Source: Aurelia coerulea
Lineage: Eukaryota; Cnidaria; Scyphozoa; Semaeostomeae; Ulmaridae
Reading direction: 5' to 3'
Length of the DNA stretch: 64,000 nt
NCBI GenBank assembly: GCA_039566865.1
Contig: CM076961.1
Location: 69,501 to 133,500, forward strand
Under the pieces are notes generated by a model. It saw only the letters and a list, made by a program, of their open reading frames with translations, was not told the origin of the DNA and did not search any database. A program made the translations under genes and the position numbers. Shown piece after piece: positions 1-15,500 of this stretch (the first letter of the stretch is position 1; each line of letters opens with the position of its first letter).

Positions 1-3000
1 CGATTTAAGGCTTAAATAGGCCGTTTTACATGGGAATAAGGGTCAGGAAACATGTTTGGGGTTCTTCGGGACATTTTTAGGGGGTTTTGGCCGAAAAAAA
101 ATTTTTTTTTTCAAAAATTTTCAAAATCGATTTAAGGCCTAAATAGGCCATTTTATATGGGAATAAGGGTCAGGGAACATGTTTGGGGTTCTTTGGGACA
201 TTTTTAGGGGGTTTTGGCCGAAAAAAAAATTTTTTTTTCAAAAATTTTCAAAATCGATTTAAGGCCTAAATAGGCCATTTTACATGGGAATAAGGGTCAG
301 GAAACATGTTTGGGGTTCTTTGGGACATTTTTAGGGGGTTTTGGCCGAAAAAAAATTTTTTTTTCAAAAATTTTCAAATTCGATTTAAGGCCTAAATAGG
401 CCATTTTACATGGGAATAAGGGTCAGGAAACATGTTTGGGGTTCTTCGGGACATATTTAGGGGGTTTTGGCTGAAAAAAAAAATTTTTTTTCAAAAATTT
501 TCAAAATCGATTTAAGGCCTAAATAGGCCATTTTACATGGGAATAAGGGTCAGGGAACATGTTTGGGGTTCTTTGGGACATTTTTAGGGGGTTTTGGCCG
601 AAAAAAAAATTTTTTTTTCAAAAATTTTCAAATTCGATTTAAGGCCTAAAGAGGCCATTTTACATGGGAATAAGGGTCAGGAAACATGTTTGGGGTTCTT
701 CGGGACATATTTAGGGGGTTTTGGCCGAAAAAAAATTTTTTTTTTCAAAAATTTTCAAAATCGATTTATGGCCTAAATAGGCCATTTTACATGGGAATAA
801 GGGTCAGGAAACATGTTTGGGGTTCTTTGGGACATTTTTAGTGGGTTTTGGCCGAAAAAAAATTTTTTTTTTCAAACATTTTCAAAATCGATTTAAGGCC
901 TAAATAGGCCGTTTTACATGGGAATAAGGGTCAGGAAACATGTTTGGGGTTCTTCGGGACATTTTTAGGGGGTTTTGGCCGAAAAAAAATTTTTTTTTTC
1001 AAAAATTTTTAAAATCGATTTAAGGCCTAAATAGGCCATTTTATATGGGAATAAGGGTCAGGGAACATGTTTGGGGTTCTTTGGGACATTTTTAGGGGGT
1101 TTGGCCGAAAAAAAATTTTTTTTCAAAAATTTTCAAAATCTATTTAAGGCCTAAATAGGCCATTTTACATGGGAATAAGGGTCAGGAAACATGTTTGGGG
1201 TTCTTTGGGACATTTTTAGGGGGTTTTGGCCGAAAAAAAATTTTTTTTTTCAAAAATTTTCAAAATCGATTCAAGGCCTAAATAGGCCATTTTACATAGG
1301 AATAAGGGTCAGGAAACATGTTTGGGGTTCTCTGGGACATTTTTAGGGGGTTTTGGCCGAAAAAAAATTTTTTTTTCAAAAATTTTCAAAATCGATTTAA
1401 GGCCTAAATAGGCCATTTTACATGGGAATAAGGGTCAGGAAACATGTTTGGGGTTCTTTGGGAGATTTTTGGGGGTTTTGGCCGAAAAAAAATTTTTTTT
1501 TTCAAAAATTTTCAAAATCGATTTAAGGCCTAAATAGGCCATTTTACATGGGAATAAGGGTCAGGAAACATGTTTGGGGTTCTTTGGGACATTTTTAGGG
1601 GGTTTTGGCCGAAAAAAAATTTTTTTTTTCAAAAATTTTCAAAATCGATTTAAGGCCTAAATAGGCCATTTTACATAGGAATAAGGGTCAGGAAACATGT
1701 TTGGGGTTCTTTGGGACATTTTTAGGGGGTTTTGGCCGAAAAAAAATTTTTTTTTCAAAAATTTTCAAAATCGATTTAAGGCCTAAATAGGCCATTTTAC
1801 ATGGGAATAAGGGTCAGGAAACATGTTTGGGGTTCTTTGGGAGATTTTTGGGGGTTTTGGCCGAAAAAAAAATTTTTTTTTCAAAAATTTTCAAAATCGA
1901 TTTAAGGCCTAAATAGGCCATTTTACATAGGAATAAGGGTCAGGAAACATGTTTGGGGTTCTTTGGGATATTTTTAGGGGGTTTTGGCCGAAAAAAAATT
2001 TTTTTTTCAAAAATTTTCAAAATCGATTTAAGGCCTAAATAGGCCATTTTACATGGGAATAAGGTCAGTAAACATGTTTGGGGTTCTTTGGGAGATTTTT
2101 AGGGGGTTTTGGCCGAAAAAAAAATTTTTTTTTCAAAAATTTTCAAATTCGATTTAAGGCCTAAAGAGGCCATTTTACATGGGAATAAGGGTCAGGAAAC
2201 ATGTTTGGGGTTCTTCGGGACATATTTAGGGGGTTTTGGCCGAAAAAAAATTTTTTTTTTCAAAAATTTTCAAAATCGATTTAAGGCCTAAATAGGCCGT
2301 TTTACATGGGAATAAGGGTCAGGGAACATGTTTGGGGTTCTTTGGGACATTTTTAGGGGGTTTTGGCCGAAAAAAAATTTTTTTTCAAATATTTTCAAAT
2401 TCAATTTAAGGCCTAAATAGGCCATTTTACATGGGAATAAGGGTCAGGGAACATGTTTGGGGTTCTTCGGGACATATTTAGGGGGCTTTGGCCGAAAAAA
2501 AAATTTTTTTTTCAAAAATTTTCAAAATCGATTTAAGGCCTAAATAGGCCATTTTACATGGGAATAAGGGTCAGGAAACATGTTTGGGGTTCTTTGGGAC
2601 ATTTTTAGGGGGTTTTGGTCGAAAAAAAATTTTTTTTTTCAAAAATTTTCAAAATCGATTTAAGGCCTAAATAGGCCATTTTATATGGGAATAAGGGTCA
2701 GGGAACATGTTTGGGGTTCTTTGGGACATTTTTAGGGGGTTTTGGCCGAAAAAAAATCTTTTTTCAAATATTTTCAAATTCAATTTAAGGCCTAAATAGG
2801 CCATTTTACATGGGAATAAGGGTCAGGGAACATGTTTGGGGTTCTTCGGGACATATTTAGGGGGTTTTGGCCGAAAAAAAAATTTTTTTTTCAAAAATTT
2901 TCAAAATCGATTTAAGGCCTAAATAGGCCATTTTACATGGGAATAAGGGTCAGGAAACATGTTTGGGGTTCTTTGGGACATTTTTAGGGGGTTTTGGCCG

Positions 3001-6000
3001 AAAAAAAATTTTTTTTTTCAAAAATTTTCAAAATCGATTTAAGGCCTAAATAGGCCATTTTACATAGGAATAAGGGTCAGGAAACATGTTTGGGGTTCTT
3101 TGGGACATTTTAAGGGGGTTTTGGCCGAAAAAAATTTTTTTTTTCAAAAATTTTCAAAATCGATTTAAGGCCTAAATAGGCCATTTTACATGGGAATAAG
3201 GGTCAGGAAACATGTTTGGGGTTCTTTGGGAGATTTTTAGGGGTTTTGGCCGAAAAAAAATTGTTTTTTTTCAAAAATTTTCAAAATCGATTTAAGGCCT
3301 AAATAGGCCATTTTACATGTGAATAAGGGTCAGGAAACATGTTTGGGGTTCTTTGGGACATTTTTAGAAGGTTTTGGCCGAAAAAAAAAATTTTTTTTTT
3401 CAAAAATTTTCAAATTCGATTTAAGGCCTAAATAGGCCATTTTACATGGGAATAAGGGTCAGGAAACATGTTTGGGGTTCTTCGGGACATATTTAGGGGG
3501 TTTTGGCCAAAAAAAAATTTTTTTTCAAAAATTTTCAAAATCGATTTAAGGCCTAAATAGGCCATTTTACATGGGAATAAGGGTCAGGAAACATGTTTGG
3601 GGTTCTTCGGGACATATTTAGGGGGTTTTGGCCGAAAAAAAATTTTTTTTTTCAAAAATTTTCAAATTCGATTTAAGGCCTAAATAGGCCATTTTACATG
3701 GGAATAAGGGCAAGGAAACATGTTTGGGGTTCTTCGGGACATTTTTAGGGGGTTTTGGCCGACAAAAAAAATTTTTTTTCAAAAATTTTCAAAATCGATT
3801 TAAGGCCTAAATAGGCCATTTTACATGGGAATAAGGGTCAGGAAACATGTTTGGGGTTCTTTGGGACATTTTTAGGGGGTTTTTGACCGAAAAAAAATTT
3901 TTTTTTTCAAAAATTTTCAAAATCGATTTAAGGCCTAAATAGGCCGTTTTACATGGGAATAAGGGTCAGGAAACATGTTTGGGGTTCTTCGGGACATTTT
4001 TAGGGGGTTTGGACCGAAAAAAAATTTTTTTTTTCAAAAATTTTCAAAATCGATTTAAGGCCTAAATAGGCCATTTTATATGGGAATAAGGGTCAGGGAA
4101 CATGTTTGGGGTTCTTTGGGACATTTTTAGGGGGTTTTGGCCGAAAAAAAATTTTTTTTCAAATATTTTCAAATTCAATTTAAGGCCTAAATAGGCCATT
4201 TTACATGGGAATAAGGGTCAGGGAACATGTTTGGGGTTCTTCGGGACATATTTAGGGGGCTTTGGCCGAAAAAAAAATTTTTTTTTCAAAAATTTTCAAA
4301 ATCGATTTAAGGCCTAAATAGGCCATTTTACATGGGAATAAGGGTCAGGAAACATGTTTGGGGTTCTTTGGGACATTTTTAGGGGGTTTTGGCCGAAAAA
4401 AAATTTTTTTTTTCAAAAATTTTCAAAATCGATTTAAGGCCTAAATAGGCCATTTTATATGGGAATAAGGGTCAGGGAACATGTTTGGGGTTCTTTGGGA
4501 CATTTTTAGGGGGTTTTGGCCGAAAAAAAATTTTTTTTCAAATATTTTCAAATTCAATTTAAGGCCTAAATAGGCCATTTTACATGGGAATAAGGGTCAG
4601 GAAACATTTTTGGGGTTCTTCGGGACATATTTAGGGGGTTTTGGCCGAAAAAAAAATTTTTTTTTCAAATATTTTCAAATTCAATTTAAGGCCTAAATAG
4701 GCCATTTTACATGGGAATAAGGGTCAGGAAACATGTTTGGGGTTCTTCGGGACATATTTAGGGGGTTTTGGCCGAAAAAAAAATTTTTTTTTCAAAAATT
4801 TTCAAAATCGATTTAAGGCCTAAATAGGCCATTTTACATGGGAATAAGGGTCAGGAAACATGTTTGGGGTTCTTTGGGACATTTTTAGGGGGTTTTGGCC
4901 GAAAAAAAATTTTTTTTTTCAAAAATTTTCAAAATCGATTTAAGGCCTAAATAGGCCATTTTATATGGGAATAAGGGTCAGGGAACATGTTTGGAGTTCT
5001 TTGGGACATTTTTAGGGGGTTTTGGCCGAAAAAAAATTTTTTTTTTTCAAAAATTTTCAAAATCGATTTAAGGCCTAAATAGGCCATTTTACATGGGAAT
5101 AAGGGTCAGGAAACATGTTTGGGGTTCTTTGGGAGATTTTTAGGGGTTTTGGCCGAAAAAAAATTGTTTTTTTTCAAAAATTTTCAAAATCGATTTAAGG
5201 CCTAAATAGGCCATTTTACATGGGAATAAGGGTCAGGAAACATGTTTGGGGTTCTTTGGGACATTTTTAGAAGGTTTTGGCCGAAAAAAAAAATTTTTTT
5301 TTCAAAAATTTTCAAATTCGATTTAAGGCCTAAATAGGCCATTTTACATGGGAATAAGGGTCAGGAAACATGTTTGGGGTTCTTCGGGACATATTTAGGG
5401 GGTTTTGGCCGAAAAAAAAAATTTTTTTTCAAAAATTTTCAAAATCGATTTAAGGCCTAAATAGGCCATTTTACATGGGAATAAGGGTCAGGAAACATGT
5501 TTGGGGTTCTTTGGGACATTTTTAGGGGGTTTTTGTCCGAAAAAAAATTTTTTTTTTCAAAAATTTTCAAAATCGATTTAAGGCCTAAATAGGCCGTTTT
5601 ACATGGGAATAAGGGTCAGGAAACATGTTTGGGGTTCTTCGGGACATTTTTAGGGGGTTTTGGCCGAAAAAAAATTTTTTTTTTCAAAAATTTTCAAAAT
5701 CGATTTAAGGCCTAAATAGGCCATTTTATATGGGAATAAGGGTCAGGGAACATGTTTGGGGTTCTTTGGGACATTTTTAGGGGGTTTTGGCCGAAAAAAA
5801 AATTTTTTTCAAATATTTTCAAATTCAATTTAAGGCCTAAATAGGCCATTTTACATGGGAATAAGGGTCAGGAAACATGTTTGGGGTTCTTCGGGACATA
5901 TTTAGGGGGTTTTGGCCGAAAAAAAAATTTTTTTTTCAAAAATTTTCAAAATCGATTTAAGGCCTAAATAGGCCATTTTACATGGGAATAAGGGTCAGGA

Positions 6001-8499
6001 AACATGTTTGGGGTTCTTTGGGACATTTTTAGGGGGTTTTGGCCGAAAAAAAATTTTTTTTTTCAAAAATTTTCAAAATCGATTTAAGGCCTAAATAGGC
6101 CATTTTACATAGGAATAAGGGTCAGGAAACATGTTTGGGGTTCTTTGGGACATTTTAAGGGGGTTTTGGCCGAAAAAAATTTTTTTTTTCAAAAATTTTC
6201 AAAATCGATTTAAGGCCTAAATAGGCCATTTTACATGGGAATAAGGGTCAGGAAACATGTTTGGGGTTCTTTGGGAGATTTTTAGGGGTTTTGGCCGAAA
6301 AAAAATTGTTTTTTTTCAAAAAATTTCAAAATCGATTTAAGGCCTAAATAGGCCATTTTACATGGGAATAAGGGTCAGGAAACATGTTTGGGGTTCTTTG
6401 GGACATTTTTAGAAGGTTTTGGCCGAAAAAAAAAATTTTTTTTTCAAAAATTTTCAAATTCGATTTAAGGCCTAAATAGGCCATTTTACATGGGAATAAG
6501 GGTCAGGAAACATGTTTGGGGTTCTTCGGGACATATTTAGGGGGTTTTGGCCGAAAAAAAAAATTTTTTTTCAAAAATTTTCAAAATCGATTTAAGGCCT
6601 AAATAGGCCATTTTACATGGGAATAAGGGTCAGGGAACATGTTTGGGGTTCTTTGGGACATTTTTAGGGGGTTTTGGCCGAAAAAAAAATTTTTTTTCAA
6701 AAATTTTCAAATTCGATTTAAGGCCTAAATAGGCCATTTTACATGGGAATAAGGGTCAGGAAACATGTTTGGGGTTCTTCGGGACATATTTAGGGGGTTT
6801 TGGCCGAAAAAAAATTTTTTTTTTCAAAAATTTTCAAAATCGATTTAAGGCCTAAATAGGCCATTTTACATGGGAATAAGGGTCAGGAAACATGTTTGGG
6901 GTTCTTTGGGAGATTTTTAGGGGTTTTGGCCGAAAAAAAATTGTTTTTTTTCAAAAAATTTCAAAATCGATTTAAGGCCTAAATAGGCCATTTTACATGG
7001 GAATAAGGGTCAGGAAACATGTTTGGGGTTCTTTGGGACATTTTTAGAAGGTTTTGGCCGAAAAAAAAAATTTTTTTTTCAAAAATTTTCAAATTCGATT
7101 TAAGGCCTAAATAGGCCATTTTACATGGGAATAAGGGTCAGGAAACATGTTTGGGGTTCTTCGGGACATATTTAGGGGGTTTTGGCCGAAAAAAAAAATT
7201 TTTTTTCAAAAATTTTCAAAATCGATTTAAGGCCTAAATAGGCCATTTTACATGGGAATAAGGGTCAGGAAACATGTTTGGGGTTCTTCGGGACATATTT
7301 AGGGGGTTTTGGCCGAAAAAAAATTTTTTTTTCAAAAATTTTCAAAATCGATTTAAGGCCTAAATAGGCCATTTTACATGGGAATAAGGGTCAGGAAACA
7401 TGTTTGGGGTTCTTTGGGACATTTTTAGGGGGTTTTGGCCGAAAAAAAAAATTTTTTTTCAACAATTTTCAAATTCGATTTAAGGCCTAAATAGGCCATT
7501 TTACATGGGAATAAGGGTCAGGAAACATGTTTGGGGTTCTTCGGGACATATTTAGGGGGTTTTGGCCGAAAAAAAAAATTTTTTTTCAAAAATTTTCAAA
7601 ATCGATTTAAGGCCTAAATAGGCCATTTTACATGGGAATAAGGGTCGGGGAACATGTTTGGGGTTCTTTGGGACATTTTTAGGGGGTTTTGGCCGAAAAA
7701 AAAATTTTTTTCAAAAATTTTCAGATTCGATTTAAGGCCTAAATAGGCCATTTTACATGGGAATAAGGGTCAGGAAACATGTTTGGGGTTCTTCGGGACA
7801 TATTTAGGGGGTTTTGGCCGAAAAAAAATTTTTTTTTCAAAAATTTTCAAATTCGATTTAAGGCCTATATAGGCCATTTTACATGGGAATAAGGGCAAGG
7901 AAACATGTTTGGGGTTCTTGGGGACATTTTTAGGGGGTTTTGGCCGAAAAAAAATTTTTTTTTCAAAAATTTTCAAAATCGATTTAAGGCCTAAATAGGC
8001 CATTTTACATGGGAATAAGGGTCAGGAAACATGTTTGGGGTTCTTTGGGACATTTTTAGGGGGTTTTGGCCGAAAAAAAAAATTTTTTTTCAACAATTTT
8101 CAAATTCGATTTAAGGCCTAAATAGGCCATTTTACATGGGAATAAGGGTCAGGAAACATGTTTGGGGTTCTTCGGGACATATGTAGGGGGTTTTGGCCGA
8201 AAAAAATTTTATTTTTTTTTAAATTTTCAAAATCGATTTAAGGCCTAAATAGGCCATTTTACATGGGAATAAGGGTCAGGAAACATGTTTGGGGTTCTTT
8301 GGGAGATTTTTAGGGGTTTTGGCCGAAAAAAAATTGTTTTTTTTCAAAAAATTTCAAAATCGATTTAAGGCCTAAATAGGCCATTTTACATGGGAATAAG
8401 GGTCAGGAAACATGTTTGGGGTTCTTTGGGACATTTTTAGAAGGTTTTGGCCGAAAAAAAAAATTTTTTTTTCAAAAATTTTCAAATTCGATTTAAGGC

Positions 8500-11400
8500 C
8501 TAAATAGGCCATTTTACATTGGAATAAGGGTCAGGAAACATGTTTGGGGTTCTTCGGGACATATTTAGGGGGTTTTGGCCGAAAAAAAAAATTTTTTTTC
8601 AAAAATTTTCAAAATCGATTTAAGGCCTAAATAGGCCATTTTATATGGGAATAAGGGTCGGGGAACATGTTTGGGGTTCTTTGGGACATTTTTAGGGGGT
8701 TTTGGCCGAAAAAAAAATTTTTTTCAAAAATTTTCAAATTCGATTTCAGGCCTAAATAGGCCATTTTACATGGGAATAAGGGTCAGGAAACATGTTTGGG
8801 GTTCTTCGGGACATATTTAGGGGGTTTTGGCCGAAAAAAAATTTTTTTTTTCAAAAATTTTCAAATTCGATTTAAGGCCTATATAGGCCATTTTACATGG
8901 GAATAAGGGCAAGGAAACATGTTTGGGGTTCTTCGGGACATTTTTAGGGGGTTTTGGCCGAAAAAAAATTTTTTTTTCAAAAATTTTCAAAATCGATTTA
9001 AGGCCTAAATAGGCCATTTTACATGGGAATAAGGGTCAGGAAACATGTTTGGGGTTCTTCGGGACATATTTAGGGGGTTTTGGCGGAAAAAAAAATTTTT
9101 GAAAAAAAATTTTCAAAATCGATTTAAGGCCTAAATAGGCCATTTTACATGGGAATAAGGGTCAGGGAACATGTTTGGGGTTCTTTGGGACATTTTTAGG
9201 GGGTTTTGGCCGAAAAAAAAATTTTTTTTTCAAAAATTTTCAAATTCGATTTAAGGCCTAAATAGGCCATTTTACATGGGAATAAGGGTCAGGAAACATG
9301 TTTGGGGTTCTTCGGGACATATGTAGGGGGTTTTGGCCGAAAAAAATTTTTTTTTTTTTTAAATTTTCAAAATCGATTTAAGGCCTAAATAGGCCATTTT
9401 ACATGCGAATAAGGGTCAGGAAACATGTTTGGGGTTCTTTGGGACATTTTTAGGGGGTTTTGGCCGAAAAAAAAAATTTTTTTTTTTCAAAAATTTTCAA
9501 AATCGATTTAAGGCCTAAATAGGCCGTTTTACATGGGAATAAGGGTCAGGAAACATGTTTGGGGTTCTTCGGGACATATTTAGGGGGTTTTGGCCGAAAA
9601 AAAATTTTTTTTTTCAAAAATTTTCAAATTCGATTTAAGGCCTAAATAGGCCATTTTACATGGGAATAAGGGCAAGGAAACATGTTTGGGGTTCTTCGGG
9701 ACATTTTTAGGAAGTTTTGGCCGAAAAAAAATTTTTTTTTCAAAAATTTTCAAAATCGATTTAAGGCCTAAATAGGCCATTTTACATGGGAATAAGGGTC
9801 AGGAAACATGTTTGGGGTTCTTCGGGACATTTTTAGGAAGTTTTGGCTAAAAAAAAATTTTTTTTTCAAAATTTTTCAAATTCGATTTCAGGCCTAAATA
9901 GGCCATTTTACATATGAATAAGGGTCAGGAAACATGTTTGGGGTTCTTTGGGACATTTTTAGGGGATTTTGGCCGAAAAAAAAATTTTTTTTTCAAAAAT
10001 TTTCAAATTCGATTTAAGGCCTAAATAGGCCATTTTACATGGGAATAAGGGTCAGGAAACATGTTTGGGGTTCTTTGGGACATTTTTAGAAGGTTTTGGC
10101 CGAAAAAAAAAATTTTTTTTTCAAAAATTTTCAAATTCGATTTAAGGCCTAAATAGGCCATTTTACATGGGAATAAGGGTCAGGAAACATGTTTGGGGTT
10201 CTTCGGGACATATTTAGGGGGTTTTGGCCGAAAAAAAAAATTTTTTTTCAAAAATTTTCAAATTCGATTTAAGGCCTAAATAGGCCATTTTACATGGGAA
10301 TAAGGGTCAGGAAACATGTTTGGGGTTCTTCGGGACATATTTAGGGGGTTTTGGCCGAAAAAAAAAATTTTTTTTCAAAAATTTTCAAAATCGATTTAAG
10401 GCCTAAATAGGCCATTTTACATGAGAATAAGGGTCAGGGAACATGTTTGGGGTTCTTTGGGACATTTTTAGGGGGTTTTGGCCGAAAAAAAAATTTTTTT
10501 TCAAAAATTTTCAAATTCGATTTAAGGCCTAAATAGGCCATTTTACATGGGAATAAGGGTCAGGAAACATGTTTGGGGTTCTTCGGGACATATTTAGGGG
10601 GTTTTGGCCGAAAAAAAATTTTTTTTTTCAAAAATTTTCAAAATCGATTTAAGGCCTAAATAGGCCATTTTACATAGGAATAAGGGTCAGGAAACATGTT
10701 TGGGGTTCTTTGGGACATTTTGAGGGGGTTTTGGCCGAAAAAAATTTTTTTTTTCAAAAATTTTCAAAATCGATTTAAGGCCTAAATAGGCCATTTTACA
10801 TGGGAATAAGGGTCAGGAAACATGTTTGGGGTTCTTTGGGAGATTTTTAGGGGTTTTGGCCGAAAAAAAATTGTTTTTTTTCAAAAAATTTCAAAATCGA
10901 TTTAAGGCCTAAATAGGCCATTTTACATGGGAATAAGGGTCAGGAAACATGTTTGGGGTTCTTTGGGACATTTTTAGAAGGTTTTGGCCGAAAAAAAAAA
11001 TTTTTTTTTCAAAAATTTTCAAATTCGATTTAAGGCCTAAATAGGCCATTTTACATGGGAATAAGGGTCAGGAAACATGTTTGGGGTTCTTCGGGACATA
11101 TTTAGGGGGTTTTGGCCGAAAAAAAAAATTTTTTTTCAAAAATTTTCAAAATCGATTTAAGGCCTAAATAGGCCATTTTACATGGGAATAAGGGTCGGGG
11201 AACATGTTTGGGGTTCTTTGGGACATTTTTAGGGGGTTTTGGCCGAAAAAAAAATTTTTTTCAAAAATTTTCAAATTCGATTTAAGGCCTAAATAGGCCA
11301 TTTTACATGGGAATAAGGGTCAGGAAACATGTTTGGGGTTCTTCGGGACATATTTAGGGGGTTTTGGCCGAAAAAAAATTTTTTTTTTCAAAAATTTTCA

Positions 11401-12540
11401 AATTCGATTTAAGGCCTATATAGGCCATTTTACATGGGAATAAGGGCAAGGAAACATGTTTGGGGTTCTTCGGGACATTTTTAGGGGGTTTTGGCCGAAA
11501 AAAAAATTTTTTTTTCAAAAATTTTCAAAATCGATTTAAGGCCTAAATAGGCCATTTTACATGGGAATAAGGGTCAGGAAACATGTTTGGGGTTCTTCGG
11601 GACATATTTAGGGGGTTTTGGCGGAAAAAAAAATTTTTGAAAAAAAATTTTCAAAATCGATTTAAGGCCTAAATAGGCCATTTTACATGGGAATAAGGGT
11701 CAGGGAACATGTTTGGGGTTCTTCGGGACATTTTTAGGGGGTTTTAACCGAAAAAAAAAATTTTTTTTCAAAAATTTTCAAATTCGATTTAAGGCCTAAA
11801 TAGGCCATTTTACATGCGAATAAGGGTCAGGAAACATGTTTGGGGTTCTTCGGGACATATGTAGGGGGTTTTGGCCGAAAAAAATTTTTTTTTTTTTTAA
11901 ATTTTCAAAATCGATTTAAGGCCTAAATAGGCCATTTTACATGCGAATAAGGGTCAGGAAACATGTTTGGGGTTCTTTGGGACATTTTTAGGGGGTTTTG
12001 GCCGAAAAAAAAAATTTTTTTTTTTCAAAAATTTTCAAAATCGATTTAAGGCCTAAATAGGCCGTTTTACATGGGAATAAGGGTCAGGAAACATGTTTGG
12101 GGTTCTTCGGGACATATTTAGGGGGTTTTGGCCGAAAAAAAAAATTTTTTTTTTCAAAAATTTTCAAATTCGATTTAAGGCCTAAATAGGCCATTTTACA
12201 TGGGAATAAGGGCAAGGAAACATGTTTGGGGTTCTTCGGGACATTTTTAGGAAGTTTTGGCCGAAAAAAAATTTTTTTTTCAAAAATTTTCAAAATCGAT
12301 TTAAGGCCTAAATAGGCCATTTTACATGGGAATAAGGGTCAGGAAACATGTTTGGGGTTCTTCGGGACATTTTTAGGAAGTTTTGGCTAAAAAAAAATTT
12401 TTTTTTCAAAATTTTTCAAATTCGATTTCAGGCCTAAATAGGCCATTTTACATATGAATAAGGGTCAGGAAACATGTTTGGGGTTCTTTGGGACATTTTT
12501 AGGGGATTTTGGCCGAAAAAAAAATTTTTTTTTCAAAAAT
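8500..12540 (+). repeat. 20-monomer (about 2.54 kb) duplicated block in satellite
   Basis: Rare variants recur at constant distance. An odd monomer with GGCGG and a broken A/T tract occurs at 9081 and 11619 (2538 bp apart). A GGCTAA variant of GGCCGA followed by a CATATGAATAAGG monomer occurs at 9841 and 12381 (2540 bp apart). The spacing corresponds to 20 monomers, so a block of at least 1 kb was copied as a unit by unequal exchange or amplification. The limits given are approximate. Confidence 0.8.
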
Positions 12541-15500
12541 TTTCAAATTCGATTTAAGGCCTAAATAGGCCATTTTACATGGGAATAAGGGTCAGGAAAC
12601 ATGTTTGGGGTTCTTCGGGACATATTTAGGGGGTTTTGGCCAAAAAAAAATTTTTTTTCAAAAATTTTCAAAATCGATTTAAGGCCTAAATAGGCCATTT
12701 TACATGGGAATAAGGGTCAGGGAACATGTTTGGGGTTCTTTGGGACATTTTTAGGGGGTTTTGGCCGAAAAAAAAATTTTTTTTTCAAAAATTTTCAAAT
12801 TCGATTTAAGGCCTAAATAGGCCATTTTACATGGGAATAAGGGTCAGGAAACATGTTTGGGGTTCTTCGGGACATATTTAGGGGGTTTTGGCCGAAAAAA
12901 AATTTTTTTTTTTTTAAATTTTCAAAATCGATTTAAGGCCTAAATAGGCCATTTTACATGCGAATAAGGGTCAGGAAACATGTTTGGGGTTCTTTGGGAC
13001 ATTTTTAGGGGGTTTTGGCCGAAAAAAAAATTTTTTTTTCAAAAATTTTCAAATTCGATTTAAGGCCTAAATAGGCCATTTTACATGGGAATAAGGGTCA
13101 GGAAACATGTTTGGGGTTCTTCGGGACATTTTTAGGGGCTTTTGGCCGAAAAAATTTTTTTTTTTTTTTAAATTTTCAAAATCGATTTAAGGCCTAAATA
13201 GGCCATTTTACATGCGAATAAGGGTCAGGAAACATGTTTGGGGTTCTTTGGGACATTTTTAGGGGGTTTTGGCCGAAAAAAAAAATTTTTTTTCAAAAAT
13301 TTTCAAAATCGATTTAAGGCCTAAATAGGCCGTTTTACATGGGAATAAGGGTCAGGAAACATGTTTGGGGTTCTTCGGGACATTTTTAGGGGGTTTTGGC
13401 CGAAAAAAAATTTCTTTTTCAAAAATTTTCAAATTCGATTTAAGGCCTAAATAGGCCATTTTACATGGGAATAAGGGTCAGGAAACATGTTTGGGGTTCT
13501 TCGGGACATATTTAGGGGGTTTTGGCCGAAAAAAAATTTTTTTTTCAAAAATTTTCAAATTCGATTTAAGGCCTAAATAGGCCATTTTACATGGGAATAA
13601 GGGTCAGGAAACATGTTTGGGGTTCTTCGGGACATATTTAGGGGGTTTTGGCCGAAAAAAAATTTTTTTTTTCAAAAATTTTCAAAATCGATTTAAGGCC
13701 TAAATAGGCCATTTTATATGGGAATAAGGGTCAGGGAACATGTTTGGGGTTCTCTGGGACATTTTTAGGGGGTTTTGGCCATAAAAAAAAAATTTTTTTT
13801 TCAAAAATTTTCAAAATCGATTTAAGGCCTAAATAGGCCATTTTACATGCGAATAAGGGTCAGGAAAGATGTTTGGGGTTCTTCGGGACATATTTAGGGG
13901 GTTTTGGCCGAAAAAAAAATTTTTTTTCAAAAATTTTCAAAATCGATTTAAGGCCTAAATAGGCCATTTTACATGGGAATAAGGGTCAGGAAACATGTTT
14001 GGGGTTCTTCGGGACATATTTAGGGGGTTTTGGCCGAAAAAAATTTTTTTTTTTCAAAAATTTTCAAATTCGATTTAAGGCCTAAATAGGCCATTTTACA
14101 TGGGAATAAGGGCAAGGAAACATGTTTGGGGTTCTTCGGGACATTTTTAGGGGGTTTTGGCCGAAAAAAAATTTTTTTTTCAAAAATTTTCAAAATCGAT
14201 TTAAGGCCTAAATAGGCCATTTTACATGGGAATAAGGGTCAGGAAACATGTTTGGGGTTCTTTGGGACATTTTTAGGGGGTTTTGGCCGAAAAAAAATTT
14301 TTTTTTTCAAAAATTTTCAAAATCGATTTAAGGCCTAAATAGGCCGTTTTACATGGGAATAAGGGTCAGGAAACATGTTTGGGGTTCTTCGGGACATTTT
14401 TAGGGGGTTTTGGCCGAAAAAAAATTTTTTTTTTCAAAAATTTTCAAAATCGATTTAAGGCCTAAATAGGCCATTTTATATGGGAATAAGGGTCAGGGAA
14501 CATGTTTGGGGTTCTTTGGGACATTTTTAGGGGGTTTTGGCCGAAAAAAAATTTTTTTTCAAATATTTTCAAATTCAATTTAAGGCCTAAATAGGCCATT
14601 TTACATGGGAATAAGGGTCAGGAAACATGTTTGGGGTTCTTCGGGACATATTTAGGGGGTTTTGGCTGAAAAAAAAATTTTTTTTTCAAAAATTTTCAAA
14701 ATCGATTTAAGGCCTAAATAGGCCATTTTATATGGGAATAAGGGTCAGGGAACATGTTTGGGGCTCCTTCGGGACATTTTTAGGGGGTTTTGGCCGAAAA
14801 AAAATTTTTTTTCAAATATTTTCAAATTCAATTTAAGGCCTAAATAGGCCATTTTACATGGGAATAAGGGTCAGGAAACATGTTTGGGGTTCTTCGGGAC
14901 ATATTTAGGGGGTTTTGGCCGAAAAAAAAATTTTTTTTTCAAAAATTTTCAAAATCGATTTAAGGCCTAAATAGGCCATTTTACATGGGAATAAGGGTCA
15001 GGAAACATGTTTGGGGTTCTTTGGGACATTTTTAGGGGGTTTTGGCCGAAAAAAAATTTTTTTTTTCAAAAATTTTCAAAATCGATTTAAGGCCTAAATA
15101 GGCCATTTTACATAGGAATAAGGGTCAGGAAACATGTTTGGGGTTCTTTGGGACATTTTAAGGGGGTTTTGGCCGAAAAAAATTTTTTTTTTCAAAAATT
15201 TTCAAAATCGATTTAAGGCCTAAATAGGCCATTTTACATGGGAATAAGGGTCAGGAAACATGTTTGGGGTTCTTTGGGAGATTTTTAGGGGTTTTGGCCG
15301 AAAAAAAAAATGTTTTTTTCAAAAATTTTCAAATTCGATTTAAGGCCTAAATAGGCCATTTTACATAGGAAAAAGGGTCAGGAAACATGTTTGGGGTTCT
15401 TCGGGACATATTTAGGGGGTTTTGGCCGAAAAAAAAAATTTTTTTTCAAAAATTTTCAAAATCGATTTAAGGCCTAAATAGGCCATTTTACATGGGAATA